From Metabacillus sp. KUDC1714 (GTDB lineage: Bacteria > Bacillota > Bacilli > Bacillales > Bacillaceae): a DNA stretch of 64,000 bases. How positions within the stretch are numbered: the first letter of the stretch is position 1; each line of letters begins with the position of its first letter. The DNA is taken from assembly GCF_014217835.1 (NCBI RefSeq), contig NZ_CP055263.1:3413501-3477500 (forward strand). The letters run 5' to 3'. The position numbers and the translations under genes are program-made. Under the pieces are notes generated by a model, which did not search any database, was not told the DNA's origin, and was given only the letters and a program-made list of their open reading frames with translations. Shown here one piece after another: positions 56,334 through 64,000 of the stretch.

Positions 56334-57072
56334 TATGAATTGTGATATGGGGGAAAGTTTTGGTAGATATACAATCGGTGCCGATGAGCAGATCATTACT
56401 TCTATTACATCTGCAAATATTGCATGTGGGTTTCATGCTGGCGATCCGGAAACGATGAAGAAAACCGTACGTCTTGCATTGGATCATTCTGTAAGTATAG
56501 GCGCACACCCAGGTTTAGATGATTTAAAAGGCTTTGGTAGAAGAACAATGTCTATTACAGCAGAGGAGGTGTATGATCTAGTTGTTTACCAAATCGGTGC
56601 ACTTCACGGCTTCGTATTAGCTGAGGGCGCCGTATTAAAACACGTAAAGCCACATGGTGCGTTATACAATATGGCTGCCGTAAAGAAGGATTTAGCAGAG
56701 GCGATTGCCAAAGCTATTTATAAAATAAATCCTGAGCTTATTTTATATGGGCTTTCTGGAAGTGAATTAATAAAAGCAGGAAACAAATTCGGCTTAAAAA
56801 CAGCGAATGAAGTATTTGCAGATCGAACGTATCAAAGAGATGGTACGTTAACACCTCGTCATCAAGAGGGTGCACTTATTAAAGATGAAAACATAGCAAT
56901 TGCTCAAGTGATAAAAATGGTTGTTGATCAAAAGGTTATCACATCAGGACATGAAGTGCCAATAACTGCTGATACAATTTGTATCCATGGTGACGGGGAA
57001 CACTCGGTTGAATTCGCTAAGAAAATAAATAGAGCTTTGCAGGATAATGGTATAGAGGTTAAAGGATTGTAA
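56320..57072 (+). CDS. pxpA: 5-oxoprolinase subunit PxpA (LamB/YcsF family)
   Basis: The protein has 250 residues. The N-terminal [43 protein letters not shown] and [11 protein letters not shown] are diagnostic of the LamB_YcsF family. The ribosome site TAGGAGG lies inside pxpC. Catalytic-side subunit of the 5-oxoprolinase complex. Confidence 0.94.
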   Translation: MVRIDMNCDMGESFGRYTIGADEQIITSITSANIACGFHAGDPETMKKTVRLALDHSVSIGAHPGLDDLKGFGRRTMSITAEEVYDLVVYQIGALHGFVLAEGAVLKHVKPHGALYNMAAVKKDLAEAIAKAIYKINPELILYGLSGSELIKAGNKFGLKTANEVFADRTYQRDGTLTPRHQEGALIKDENIAIAQVIKMVVDQKVITSGHEVPITADTICIHGDGEHSVEFAKKINRALQDNGIEVKGL

Positions 57073-57212
57073 CTGAGAATTTAAGTGCCCGGGAAATATT
57101 TTTGCCCACACGGGTGAAATATAGCCTACAACTAAATAAACCAATCCATTTATATTGATATGGTATACTAGAAGAATCAATTCATAGATTCGTAGTTAGG
57201 TAAGGTGATCTA

Positions 57213-58127
57213 ATGGAATTTTTCACGGTATTAATTCCGATTTTTTTTATTTTTGGTATTGGGTTTGTTGGTCAGAAAATGATTGGATTTGATACGAAGC
57301 CATTATCTGTTATGGCCATATATTTAATGCTTCCTTTTTTAGCTTTTCAAACATTTTATAAAACAGATTTGACGATTGATTATGCAATGATGACTTTTTA
57401 CACGGTCGGGCTTGCGCTTTGCCTTATTATCATTATTTATATTATTGCATTTATTAGAAGATATTCTGTAAAGAAAACATGTGGAATGATCCTAGCATCT
57501 GCATTTATGAATAATGGAAATTATGGAACACCCCTTATTTTCTTTGCTTTCGGTGAGGCAGGGCTTCATTACGCCGTTATTTTAATGGTTATTCAGCAGC
57601 TTCTTATGTGTACAGTTGGTATTTATTATGCTGCAAAGGGCTCTCCAGATGGTGGCGGTATAAAAATGGCTTTGAAAGAGGTTGTGAAAGTACCTATTGT
57701 TTACGGTGCACTGCTTGGGGTCATTTTTCATCTCTTTCACATACCGGTCGGAGGTTCATTTATGGATGCCATTGAGATGGTGGGGGATGCAGCAGTTCCA
57801 ACAATTATGATTATTTTAGGAATGCAGCTTGCTAAAATATCTGTAAAAAAATTAGATTTTGCTCCACTGTCATTATCTTTAGGTTTAAGACTGTTTATAT
57901 CACCTGTTATTGCATTCGTATTTACGTTATTCCTGCCAATTGATGATTTATTAAAACAAATTATGATCGTACTTTCAGCGATGCCAACAGCTGCAAATAC
58001 AACTATGTATGCACTCCAATATGATACAGAACCACAATTTGTATCAACAGCTACATTATTTAGTACGGTATTAAGCTTGGTGACATTACCAATTGTTTTA
58101 TATGTATCTAGTTTAATATATGGATGA
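57213..58127 (+). CDS. AEC-family membrane transporter
   Basis: The protein has 304 residues and about ten membrane helices; ASAFMNNGNYGTPLIFFAFGEAGL is the auxin-efflux-carrier signature region. It starts after TAAGGTG, 140 bases downstream of pxpA. Members carry organic or amino acids, so pyroglutamate or malate is a guess from position only. Confidence 0.88.
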   Translation: MEFFTVLIPIFFIFGIGFVGQKMIGFDTKPLSVMAIYLMLPFLAFQTFYKTDLTIDYAMMTFYTVGLALCLIIIIYIIAFIRRYSVKKTCGMILASAFMNNGNYGTPLIFFAFGEAGLHYAVILMVIQQLLMCTVGIYYAAKGSPDGGGIKMALKEVVKVPIVYGALLGVIFHLFHIPVGGSFMDAIEMVGDAAVPTIMIILGMQLAKISVKKLDFAPLSLSLGLRLFISPVIAFVFTLFLPIDDLLKQIMIVLSAMPTAANTTMYALQYDTEPQFVSTATLFSTVLSLVTLPIVLYVSSLIYG

Positions 58128-58134
58128 TTTTTAG

Positions 58135-58160
58135 ACCTCTGAGCATATCAGGGGTTTTTA
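58135..58160 (+). terminator. Terminator after AEC transporter gene
   Basis: ACCTCTGA pairs with TCAGGGGT across GCATA, followed by TTTTATTT. Confidence 0.8.
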
Positions 58161-58274
58161 TTTAATCACAAACCCAAATACAAGACATTTTCTTAGAATA
58201 TTGAGTGATTATCGGTATTTTTTAAAGAATGACATTACGCGCTAATAATCCCTCCTAAAGGCATTCAAAAGGTT

Positions 58275-58715
58275 CTAAGCCTTCGACATATATAGAACAT
58301 ATGTAGAACGGTCCTCATCAATTTCAGCTGATATTTTTTCGTACTCTTGATCCTGGATCCATAAATAATCATTTCCGATCAGGGATAATGCTTCTTCATG
58401 TGAATATAAATCATATGTAAAGATAAGTGGTGAATCATTGTATTCCTTAAAGTCACGTACTTCAAGTGTTACATGTGTATAGTGCATAGCATGGTCAAAA
58501 ATATGTTCTTCATCATCTTTTTCTACATAAATAACATAATATTCGTCTTCAAGACTGGAAGACGTTTGATGATACACCTCTTTGTTTTTTATAAAATAAT
58601 CACATAGTCTTCGACAAAAGATTTCTGAGGGCTCTGCAAACTCGTAATGAAACAATGCAGGGTAGCTATTCCGTTCATCGTTTAAACGATATTCCAATTT
58701 ATAACTTTTTTTCAT
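58275..58715 (-). CDS. Conserved hypothetical protein, soluble, acidic
   Basis: From the ATG at 58715, five bases after GGAGG, the protein has 146 residues. It is acidic and rich in Tyr and Glu (EDEYYVIYVEKDDEEHIFDH), without signal or membrane segment. No family is recognised. It is monocistronic and convergent with the AEC transporter gene. Confidence 0.7.
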   Translation of the reverse strand: MKKSYKLEYRLNDERNSYPALFHYEFAEPSEIFCRRLCDYFIKNKEVYHQTSSSLEDEYYVIYVEKDDEEHIFDHAMHYTHVTLEVRDFKEYNDSPLIFTYDLYSHEEALSLIGNDYLWIQDQEYEKISAEIDEDRSTYVLYMSKA

Positions 58716-58826
58716 ATATACCTCCAAAGATGTCATTATTTCTACTATACTATATTAGGGCGCAGTTTATCATGAATTAATTTGTAATTATTAACAGAGA
58801 AAAGCTATTTAAGGGGGGGAAGGCGT

Positions 58827-59147
58827 TTGAGTAAGACAAATAAATTATTAACTGGAATCATTTCTGCTACGATGATTACAGCTACTGGATGTAGTGATGA
58901 GTCGTTACCACCTGTTCCTGAGGGAACTGATTGTGGGGATTGGGAATGGGAGTCTGATGAAGGCGTTTGGGAATGTGATGATTATGATTCATCTCACTAT
59001 GGTCATTTTTATTACGGTGGAAAAATGTTTTCATCTAAAAGCAGCTTAAAAACAAATTCCGCTTATCAAAGCTATAAATCGAGTAGCTCATTTAAAGGAG
59101 GAAAATCTGGATTTGGGTCTGGGTCTAGTGGAGGTTTTGGTGGGTAA
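58827..59147 (+). CDS. Small Gly/Ser-rich lipoprotein (YgiB/YjfM-like role)
   Basis: A TTG start after a GGGGGGAAGG site gives 106 residues. A short signal with lipobox TATGC (Cys22) is followed by an acidic Trp-rich stretch with two Cys (CGDWEWESDEGVWEC) and a low-complexity Ser/Lys/Gly tail ending GSGSSGGFGG. Its stop shares a base with the ATG of the glutathionylspermidine-synthase-like gene. The same pairing of small lipoprotein and ATP-grasp protein is found in E. coli ygiB-ygiC and yjfM-yjfC. Confidence 0.75.
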   Translation: MSKTNKLLTGIISATMITATGCSDESLPPVPEGTDCGDWEWESDEGVWECDDYDSSHYGHFYYGGKMFSSKSSLKTNSAYQSYKSSSSFKGGKSGFGSGSSGGFGG

Positions 59148-60400
59148 TGTTACACTCATTTAATCTAGAGTATCATAGACAAAAGCGGAATCAAGCTTAC
59201 AGCAAGATGAACTCCTTTTGGCATAATCTTTATGATAGTGAATATGCGTTATATGATATCGCTCTTATGACAAAAGAAGAGGTTAATGAAGTATGTAACG
59301 TGACAAACAGAGTCGGTCAAATTTTCTTTAAGCTAGGAAACTTACTGAGAAACTCATCTAACGAAACATTATTACAATTAGATATTCCAAGAAGCATGCT
59401 CCCATTTATCAGACATCGGTCTTTACCGGTTGAAACGGTTATTGCTCGTGTGGACTTAGTTCAAACGACTAATGGATTGAAGCTACTTGAGCTTAATAGT
59501 GATACTCCGACTTTTGAGAAGGAAGTTTTTTATGTAAATGGTGCCATGTGTGAAGAGTTTAATGTTGAGAATCCGAATAAGGGATTAGTTGATATACTAG
59601 GAAAAGAAATACGAAAAGCGTTAGCAGAAGTGCTACATCATTCTGAACTTACAGATGAACCACATATCGTTTTCACATCACATGATGAACATGAAGAAGA
59701 CAAATTAACAACATTGTTTTTAATGGAAGCAGCAAATGTTTCGGCGAAATATGTTCCATTGCATAAGCTCACAATTAAAGAGCAAGTAGGATTGTATGAT
59801 GATGAAGGCAAAAAGATTGATCTTCTCTATCGGCAAACATATCCGTTAGAGCATTTAATTGAAGACGTCGAAGAAGAAACAAATGAAAAAATAGGTTTAC
59901 AACTACTCGAGCTAGTTGCTTCAAACAAGCTGCAAATGATCAATCCCATTTCAGCGTTTCTTTTGCAATCGAAGGCTGTTCAAGCAGTTATTTGGGGGAT
60001 GATGGAGTGTGATCATCCGTTCTTCTCAGATGAAGAAAAGCATTGGATTTCAACCTATTTTTTGCCTACATATCTCGAGGAAGATGTATTCCTAACAAGC
60101 GGTATAAAATATGTAAAAAAACCAAGCTTTGGTCGGGAAGGAGATACGGTATCAATTTTTCATGGGACAAAGAAGATTCTTGAAGACAAGAATAAAAGCT
60201 ATGAAAAGTCATTGCCGGTTTATCAAAAGTTTATTGAACTCCCGACAAAAGAAATTAAAACGATCGATGGGCTAAAAAAAGGGAAGCTATTAATCGGAAG
60301 CTTTTTAATAAATGGAAAAGCTTGTGGAATCGGTTTAAGAGCTGGACAGCAAATAACGGATAACAATGCCTATTTTTTACCAGTAGGAGTAAAACGTTAA
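59147..60400 (+). CDS. Glutathionylspermidine-synthase-family ATP-grasp protein (YgiC/YjfC-like)
   Basis: The protein has 417 residues. The family motif LKLLELNSDTPTF, a central QAVIWGMMEC segment and the nucleotide-binding KKPSFGREGDTVSIF mark the ATP-grasp synthetase domain. The N-terminal amidase domain of E. coli Gsp is absent. It probably forms an amide bond between a peptide and an amine, but Bacillaceae do not make glutathionylspermidine, so the substrate is unknown. Operon with a lipoprotein and a DUF350 protein. Confidence 0.85.
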   Translation: MLHSFNLEYHRQKRNQAYSKMNSFWHNLYDSEYALYDIALMTKEEVNEVCNVTNRVGQIFFKLGNLLRNSSNETLLQLDIPRSMLPFIRHRSLPVETVIARVDLVQTTNGLKLLELNSDTPTFEKEVFYVNGAMCEEFNVENPNKGLVDILGKEIRKALAEVLHHSELTDEPHIVFTSHDEHEEDKLTTLFLMEAANVSAKYVPLHKLTIKEQVGLYDDEGKKIDLLYRQTYPLEHLIEDVEEETNEKIGLQLLELVASNKLQMINPISAFLLQSKAVQAVIWGMMECDHPFFSDEEKHWISTYFLPTYLEEDVFLTSGIKYVKKPSFGREGDTVSIFHGTKKILEDKNKSYEKSLPVYQKFIELPTKEIKTIDGLKKGKLLIGSFLINGKACGIGLRAGQQITDNNAYFLPVGVKR

Positions 60401-60417
60401 AGAAGGGACCTGATAGT

Positions 60418-60822
60418 ATGTCATTTACAGAATTGTTTTTGTCGACAGTTTCTTATATTGGATTAGCTGTTGTATTACTATTTATTGGAATTATCCTATT
60501 TGAAGTAACAACAAAAAATAAAGAATTTGAATTAATTAAAAATGGAAACAAAGCGGCTGTCTATGCATTTGGTGGTCGTATTTTAGGGTTAGCAATTGTC
60601 CTCTATTCATCAATATCAAACTCTGTCAATATACTGGATATGGTGGTGTGGGGAAGCATAGCGATTGTCATTCAGATCATTGTTTTTTATTTGGCAGAGC
60701 TTTTAACACCTAAATTTAATATTACCAAAGCAATTGATGACGATAATCAAGCTGTAGGATTATTTCTATTATTTTTATCTGTATCAATCGGACTAATTAT
60801 TGCAGCATCACTTACGTATTAA
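60418..60822 (+). CDS. DUF350 membrane protein (YjfL-like)
   Basis: The protein has 134 residues and four membrane helices. The sequence matches the DUF350 pattern: IGLAVVLLFIGIILFEVTT in the first half and NQAVGLFLLFLSVSIGLII in the second. It starts 17 bases after the ATP-grasp gene, following GAAGGG. The function is unknown; it recurs with the ATP-grasp gene in E. coli yjfKLMC. Confidence 0.82.
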   Translation: MSFTELFLSTVSYIGLAVVLLFIGIILFEVTTKNKEFELIKNGNKAAVYAFGGRILGLAIVLYSSISNSVNILDMVVWGSIAIVIQIIVFYLAELLTPKFNITKAIDDDNQAVGLFLLFLSVSIGLIIAASLTY

Positions 60823-60835
60823 ATAATAACAATCG

Positions 60836-60870
60836 AGCACAAACAAGAAATTGAATGTTTGTGCTTTTTT
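60836..60870. terminator. Terminator between DUF350 gene and convergent coat gene
   Basis: AGCACAAACA pairs perfectly with TGTTTGTGCT across ten bases, followed by TTTTT. Confidence 0.88.
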
Positions 60871-61324
60871 AATCTAGACCTTCTTCTTCCTTAACAAAAG
60901 CGGGATCAAAGCATTTTATGGCACTAAAGTTAGTAGGGTCAATAGTAACACCTTCATCCGATTCAGTTACAAAGTCTACCTCACAGATTCTTCTGAATCT
61001 AACCCCATTAAGTTCGTCATCCCATATACATTTATTTGGACGTAATAAACGTAATGTTACACACCCTGATTCACGATCCAATTTGATAACTTTAAAGAAA
61101 ATAGTTACAAAGCATTCTGGTTTTCCAGCTTTAGCCCATGTGAAAAATGGCTCTCCCTTTTGGGTTTGCAGGATAAATGGAATCGTTTTAAATGCCGGTG
61201 CCTCAATTAGTTTGCAGGTGGACCGAAGATACGCGGCTTTGTCCTGGGAATTTTTGATTGTTTCGAGTGCGGTCCAAATACAGGAAATCGTATGTGCATT
61301 CATATCGTTCGTGTCTTCAATCAT
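60869..61324 (-). CDS. CotY/CotZ-family spore coat protein
   Basis: The protein has 151 residues. TIPFILQTQKGEPFFTWAK, CFVTIFFKVIKLD and CVTLRLLRPN match the CotY/CotZ/ExsY family, cross-linked proteins of the spore crust or exosporium. It has fewer cysteines than B. subtilis CotY or CotZ: the N-terminal Cys cluster is reduced to C15 and C38. It is monocistronic and probably expressed late in the mother cell. This is the main sign of sporulation in the window. Confidence 0.75.
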   Translation of the reverse strand: MIEDTNDMNAHTISCIWTALETIKNSQDKAAYLRSTCKLIEAPAFKTIPFILQTQKGEPFFTWAKAGKPECFVTIFFKVIKLDRESGCVTLRLLRPNKCIWDDELNGVRFRRICEVDFVTESDEGVTIDPTNFSAIKCFDPAFVKEEEGLD

Positions 61325-61688
61325 TTGTATTTCCCACCTTACACATAAAAACAGTAAATCTCCAACTAAACGAAGAACTACTTAATGTTAGAATATAGAT
61401 TTTCTATTGAATTCGTGCTGGGTAGATCGTCTAATCTACTTAAAGGTTTAGAATTCGTATGAAAAAAGCCATCATATTGATATTGCAATATTTTACTGTT
61501 TGTTCTATCAAAATAAGAATATAAATGGAAGTGATTGTAAATAGTAATAAAACAAAGTATTTCATTTGTTAACAATTAAACGGTTGAAGTACTTGTTTTA
61601 GACGTTAATAAGCGTAATAGTTATGGATGAAACAGGGGAAATTAGTGAGGTAATTTGTTATTAATAATGATGAATAGGAAGCAGTAAT
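61325..61688. other. Noncoding stretch
   Basis: AT-rich sequence that should hold the promoters of the coat-protein gene (leftward) and the small membrane protein gene (rightward). No gene, repeat or RNA element is recognised. Confidence 0.4.
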
Positions 61689-62153
61689 ATGACGTCAAAA
61701 ACAGAAGCAATTTTATGGAGTATAGCACTACCTGGATTTGCCCAAATTCTGAATAAAAAATTAGCCAAGGGTTTTGTTTTTATTTTTTTAGAGTTTCTTA
61801 TTAATGTGAACAGCAATTTTAATTCAGCGATTATGGCAAGCTTTTTAGGGGAAATTGACAAAGCTTTCCAAATCGTAAACTATCAATGGCTTATGTTTTA
61901 TCCATGTGTATATATGTTTGCTATGTGGGATGCATTTAAGGATGCGGAGGGTGAGAGGTCTCCATATTCATTTTTTCCCTTTGTATTTGGGGCCTATTTT
62001 GTAACCGTTGGTCTTATGTATTCACCGATTTTTAAAATAAATGGTGTGCTATTAGGCCCCATTTGGACACCAATGCTATCACTCATTCCTGGATTACTAA
62101 TTGGTTATATCATATGGTTTATCTTAAATAGGGTAAAGAAGTATAAGAAATGA
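61689..62153 (+). CDS. Small membrane protein of unknown function
   Basis: The protein has 154 residues with about four membrane helices and a basic tail. The N-terminal SIALPGFAQILNKKLAKGF resembles the start of TM2-like or DUF5683-like proteins, in which a P-G-x-G/A-Q motif opens the first hairpin. No neighbour suggests a role. Confidence 0.6.
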   Translation: MTSKTEAILWSIALPGFAQILNKKLAKGFVFIFLEFLINVNSNFNSAIMASFLGEIDKAFQIVNYQWLMFYPCVYMFAMWDAFKDAEGERSPYSFFPFVFGAYFVTVGLMYSPIFKINGVLLGPIWTPMLSLIPGLLIGYIIWFILNRVKKYKK

Positions 62154-62293
62154 AAAATGAAATAATCGACAAGTGTATTAACCAAACTACAATTTTTTAC
62201 AATGTAATTATTTTTAGTGAAGAAAAAATTAAGTAATTCTTCTTGAAAACCCCAATGTCACTTTCACAATTTGTTTATTTCATACACCCTAAT

Positions 62294-62340
62294 AAAACCA
62301 ATGCCTTTTACGAATTGTTTAAGAAGGTATTGGTTTTTTG
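62294..62340 (+). terminator. Intrinsic terminator
   Basis: AAAACCAATGCCTT pairs with AAGGTATTGGTTTTTT (one mismatch), followed by TTG. It lies 140 bases after the small membrane protein gene. The following 62341-62602 shows no gene. Confidence 0.75.
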
Positions 62341-62602
62341 TTCTTTTTACTAGGATAATTAAGTATAAATAAATTTGAAATAAAATTAACATTTTCGGGA
62401 ACGAATTTCTGTTAAAATAAACCAATAGGCTCTTTGACATCCAGCGACTAGCGAACTTCACGCTCCTTATACACTAAGTCACTTTATTACATATGGAGTG
62501 CTCTTTTTTCTATGTTGCTGATAAAGGCGCCTTGAGCTTTTGTTCCTATTTTATGTTTTATACATGTTCATGATAAACTTATATTTTTAGCAGGAGGATA
62601 CT

Positions 62603-64000
62603 ATGCAAACGGAAAAACAATTAATTCATAAAACCTTTTATGAGACGTTTATAGCTGGAAGTGACCAAAGACAACCGGCTGAAGTACTTGGTCAAGCATA
62701 TTTTGAGGAGCAGAACAGCGATGAGAGTTTCGATTTGTCCTACATACGTTTTGCTCAAGGCGAGATTTATTATCTGTATCAGGATTATGAAACAGCCATT
62801 TTTAAATGGGAAAATATAAAAAACGAGCTCGAACCATGGGCTAATAAAAATATTGGCGATGCCTATTATCAATTGGGCTTGCTTTCAGCCGCTGAAGATA
62901 AGTACATTTCAATTGAAACAGAAGACAAAACCTTAAGCATTGAGGTAGCTCTCAAGCTTTTTTCTCTTTATCAAGAAAGAAATAAGATAGAGAATGCTTA
63001 TGAAATCATCCAAAAGGCATTACATATTAACCCAGATTATCCACAAGTAACAAATATTGCTCGAGACTTTTATGAAGAGAAGAATGATTTTGCTCATGCA
63101 ATAAAGCTCGCGGTTACTGAATCGATTCGAACTGAGCGTGAAGAATGGTTCCAAGTTCTAATCTCATATGTAAAAGCAGGGTATACAAAACAGTTTCAGC
63201 CTGATTTTTTCGCTGAAGCATTGCTAACGTTTTTTGAAGTAAGTAAACATTCCTTTTCACAATTTATCGGAGCTCTATGGCATAGCTACAAAAATGAAGA
63301 ATCATATCTAACCTGGTTAAGAACAATCAATGATCTCTTTTTTACTGTTGACCTTGAAGCAAATGATCATCAATGGGATCACACAATACATCTTTTTGAG
63401 GAGACATTTATTGGGTTAACTGAGGGATCCTACTATCTAAGGGAGCTTCACGATATTATTCCTAATTTATTGGCTAATTGGTTACTTCTTTCAACACGAG
63501 AGAATGGATTGTTTCCATCGGCGACAGTATTAGCCTGGAATGAAATTTTTCCAGGAACGGTTCTACCTGATGCTGTCTATAAAGCAGAATCAATCATTTT
63601 TGAAGCTGAAAATGAGCAAAGTGGCTTAGAAAACGCCTTACAACTATTTAAAACGATTAGTGACTGGGCAGAAAATCATTCAGTTGAAGTAAATAATAAA
63701 GTAAATTGGTGGTTGGAAGAGCTAATCAACCCACAAATTAAGAATCATTTTCTGTTAGCTGGAAAATCAGGAAGCGGAAAAACGACATTTGTTAACTCTT
63801 TACTAGGAGACCAACTATTCAAAGGATCAACAACATCCTTCGTAATCCTACATGATGATGACGAGTTAACAATGAATCACATTTCTGATTCTGAACAACA
63901 AACGGTTCACAATCAACGTGAATTAGATGAATACATTCAAGCTGATGAGAAATCACTTATCCATGTTAAACGACCATGTATTTTGTTGCATGAGCATCAG
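62603..64000 (+). CDS. Dynamin-like GTPase with N-terminal TPR-type region (3' end outside window)
   Basis: The reading frame starts with ATG seven bases after AGGAGG and stays open for 466 codons to the right edge. Residues about 40-190 are helical with TPR-like spacing (YYLYQDYETAIFKWENI, AYEIIQKALHINPDYPQ). A P-loop LAGKSGSGKTTFVNSLLGD lies at 385-403, followed by a Thr-Thr pair that may be switch I. This combination suggests a dynamin-family membrane-remodelling GTPase; the remaining G motifs and stalk are beyond the window. Confidence 0.8.
   Translation, partial: MQTEKQLIHKTFYETFIAGSDQRQPAEVLGQAYFEEQNSDESFDLSYIRFAQGEIYYLYQDYETAIFKWENIKNELEPWANKNIGDAYYQLGLLSAAEDKYISIETEDKTLSIEVALKLFSLYQERNKIENAYEIIQKALHINPDYPQVTNIARDFYEEKNDFAHAIKLAVTESIRTEREEWFQVLISYVKAGYTKQFQPDFFAEALLTFFEVSKHSFSQFIGALWHSYKNEESYLTWLRTINDLFFTVDLEANDHQWDHTIHLFEETFIGLTEGSYYLRELHDIIPNLLANWLLLSTRENGLFPSATVLAWNEIFPGTVLPDAVYKAESIIFEAENEQSGLENALQLFKTISDWAENHSVEVNNKVNWWLEELINPQIKNHFLLAGKSGSGKTTFVNSLLGDQLFKGSTTSFVILHDDDELTMNHISDSEQQTVHNQRELDEYIQADEKSLIHVKRPCILLHEHQ

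Noticed and set aside
60918..61385. 155-codon open frame on the plus strand
   Set aside because: It lies wholly opposite the CotZ-like gene, which has clear family motifs; the antisense translation shows no recognisable domain or ribosome site.

Overview
The window is chromosomal DNA from a low-GC, endospore-forming Gram-positive bacterium of the family Bacillaceae. The basis is the AT-rich codon use, AGGAGG-type ribosome binding sites, a T-box leader upstream of proBA, an aa3-type quinol oxidase operon (qoxABCD), a PrsA foldase lipoprotein, a CotY/CotZ-like spore-coat protein, YesM/YesN-type two-component systems, and interspersed repeats that I recall from Bacillaceae genomes. Genus cannot be fixed from sequence alone. 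I see no rRNA, tRNA, CRISPR array, intact insertion sequence or prophage.

Region 1 (1-30.1 kb) is a large alpha-glucan (probably dextran or a mixed-linkage alpha-glucan) utilisation island. It opens with a 5'-truncated YesM-type histidine kinase and its AraC-type response regulator. A reverse-strand module follows in transcriptional order kinase, AraC-type regulator, orphan sugar-binding lipoprotein, which resembles a three-component sugar sensor. Divergent from it are two secreted GH31 enzymes in tandem, a secreted TapA/YqxM-like protein, a membrane-anchored GH66 endo-dextranase, a PrsA foldase, a ROK-family repressor and a 2090-residue secreted enzyme. That enzyme fuses a GH27 (isomalto-dextranase/alpha-galactosidase clan) domain, several carbohydrate-binding modules and a third GH31 domain. 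A LplB/YtcP/LipO-type ABC importer without its own ATPase completes the island. The proposed division of labour is extracellular cutting by GH66 and GH27, trimming or transglycosylation by GH31, import by ABC transport, and control by the sensors and the ROK protein.

Region 2 (30.1-37.2 kb) holds a membrane protein with a degenerate J-domain, an AraC regulator, and a divergent second sugar ABC importer (binding protein plus two permeases). The importer is followed by a Gfo/Idh/MocA dehydrogenase and a hydroxypyruvate-isomerase-like protein, with a consensus cre site upstream.

Region 3 (37.2-50 kb) has a DDAH/arginine-deiminase-family hydrolase, a uroporphyrinogen-III C-methyltransferase, protoheme IX farnesyltransferase (ctaB) divergent from qoxABCD, a LacI regulator with a GH13 alpha-glucosidase, and a small operon of a metallo-beta-lactamase-fold hydrolase, a TetR regulator and a YrdB-like membrane protein.

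Region 4 (50-64 kb) has a MATE transporter, a proline T-box leader carrying what looks like an inserted Bacillaceae repeat, proBA, a 5-oxoprolinase operon (pxpBCA) with an AEC transporter, a lipoprotein/ATP-grasp/DUF350 operon resembling E. coli yjfLMC/ygiBC, a CotZ-like gene, small unknown genes, and the 5' part of a dynamin-like GTPase that runs off the right edge.

The most notable items are the GH27-GH31 fusion enzyme within a dextran-type island, the TapA-like protein in the same island, the three-component sugar sensor, the candidate ROK operator, and the repeat inside the T-box leader.
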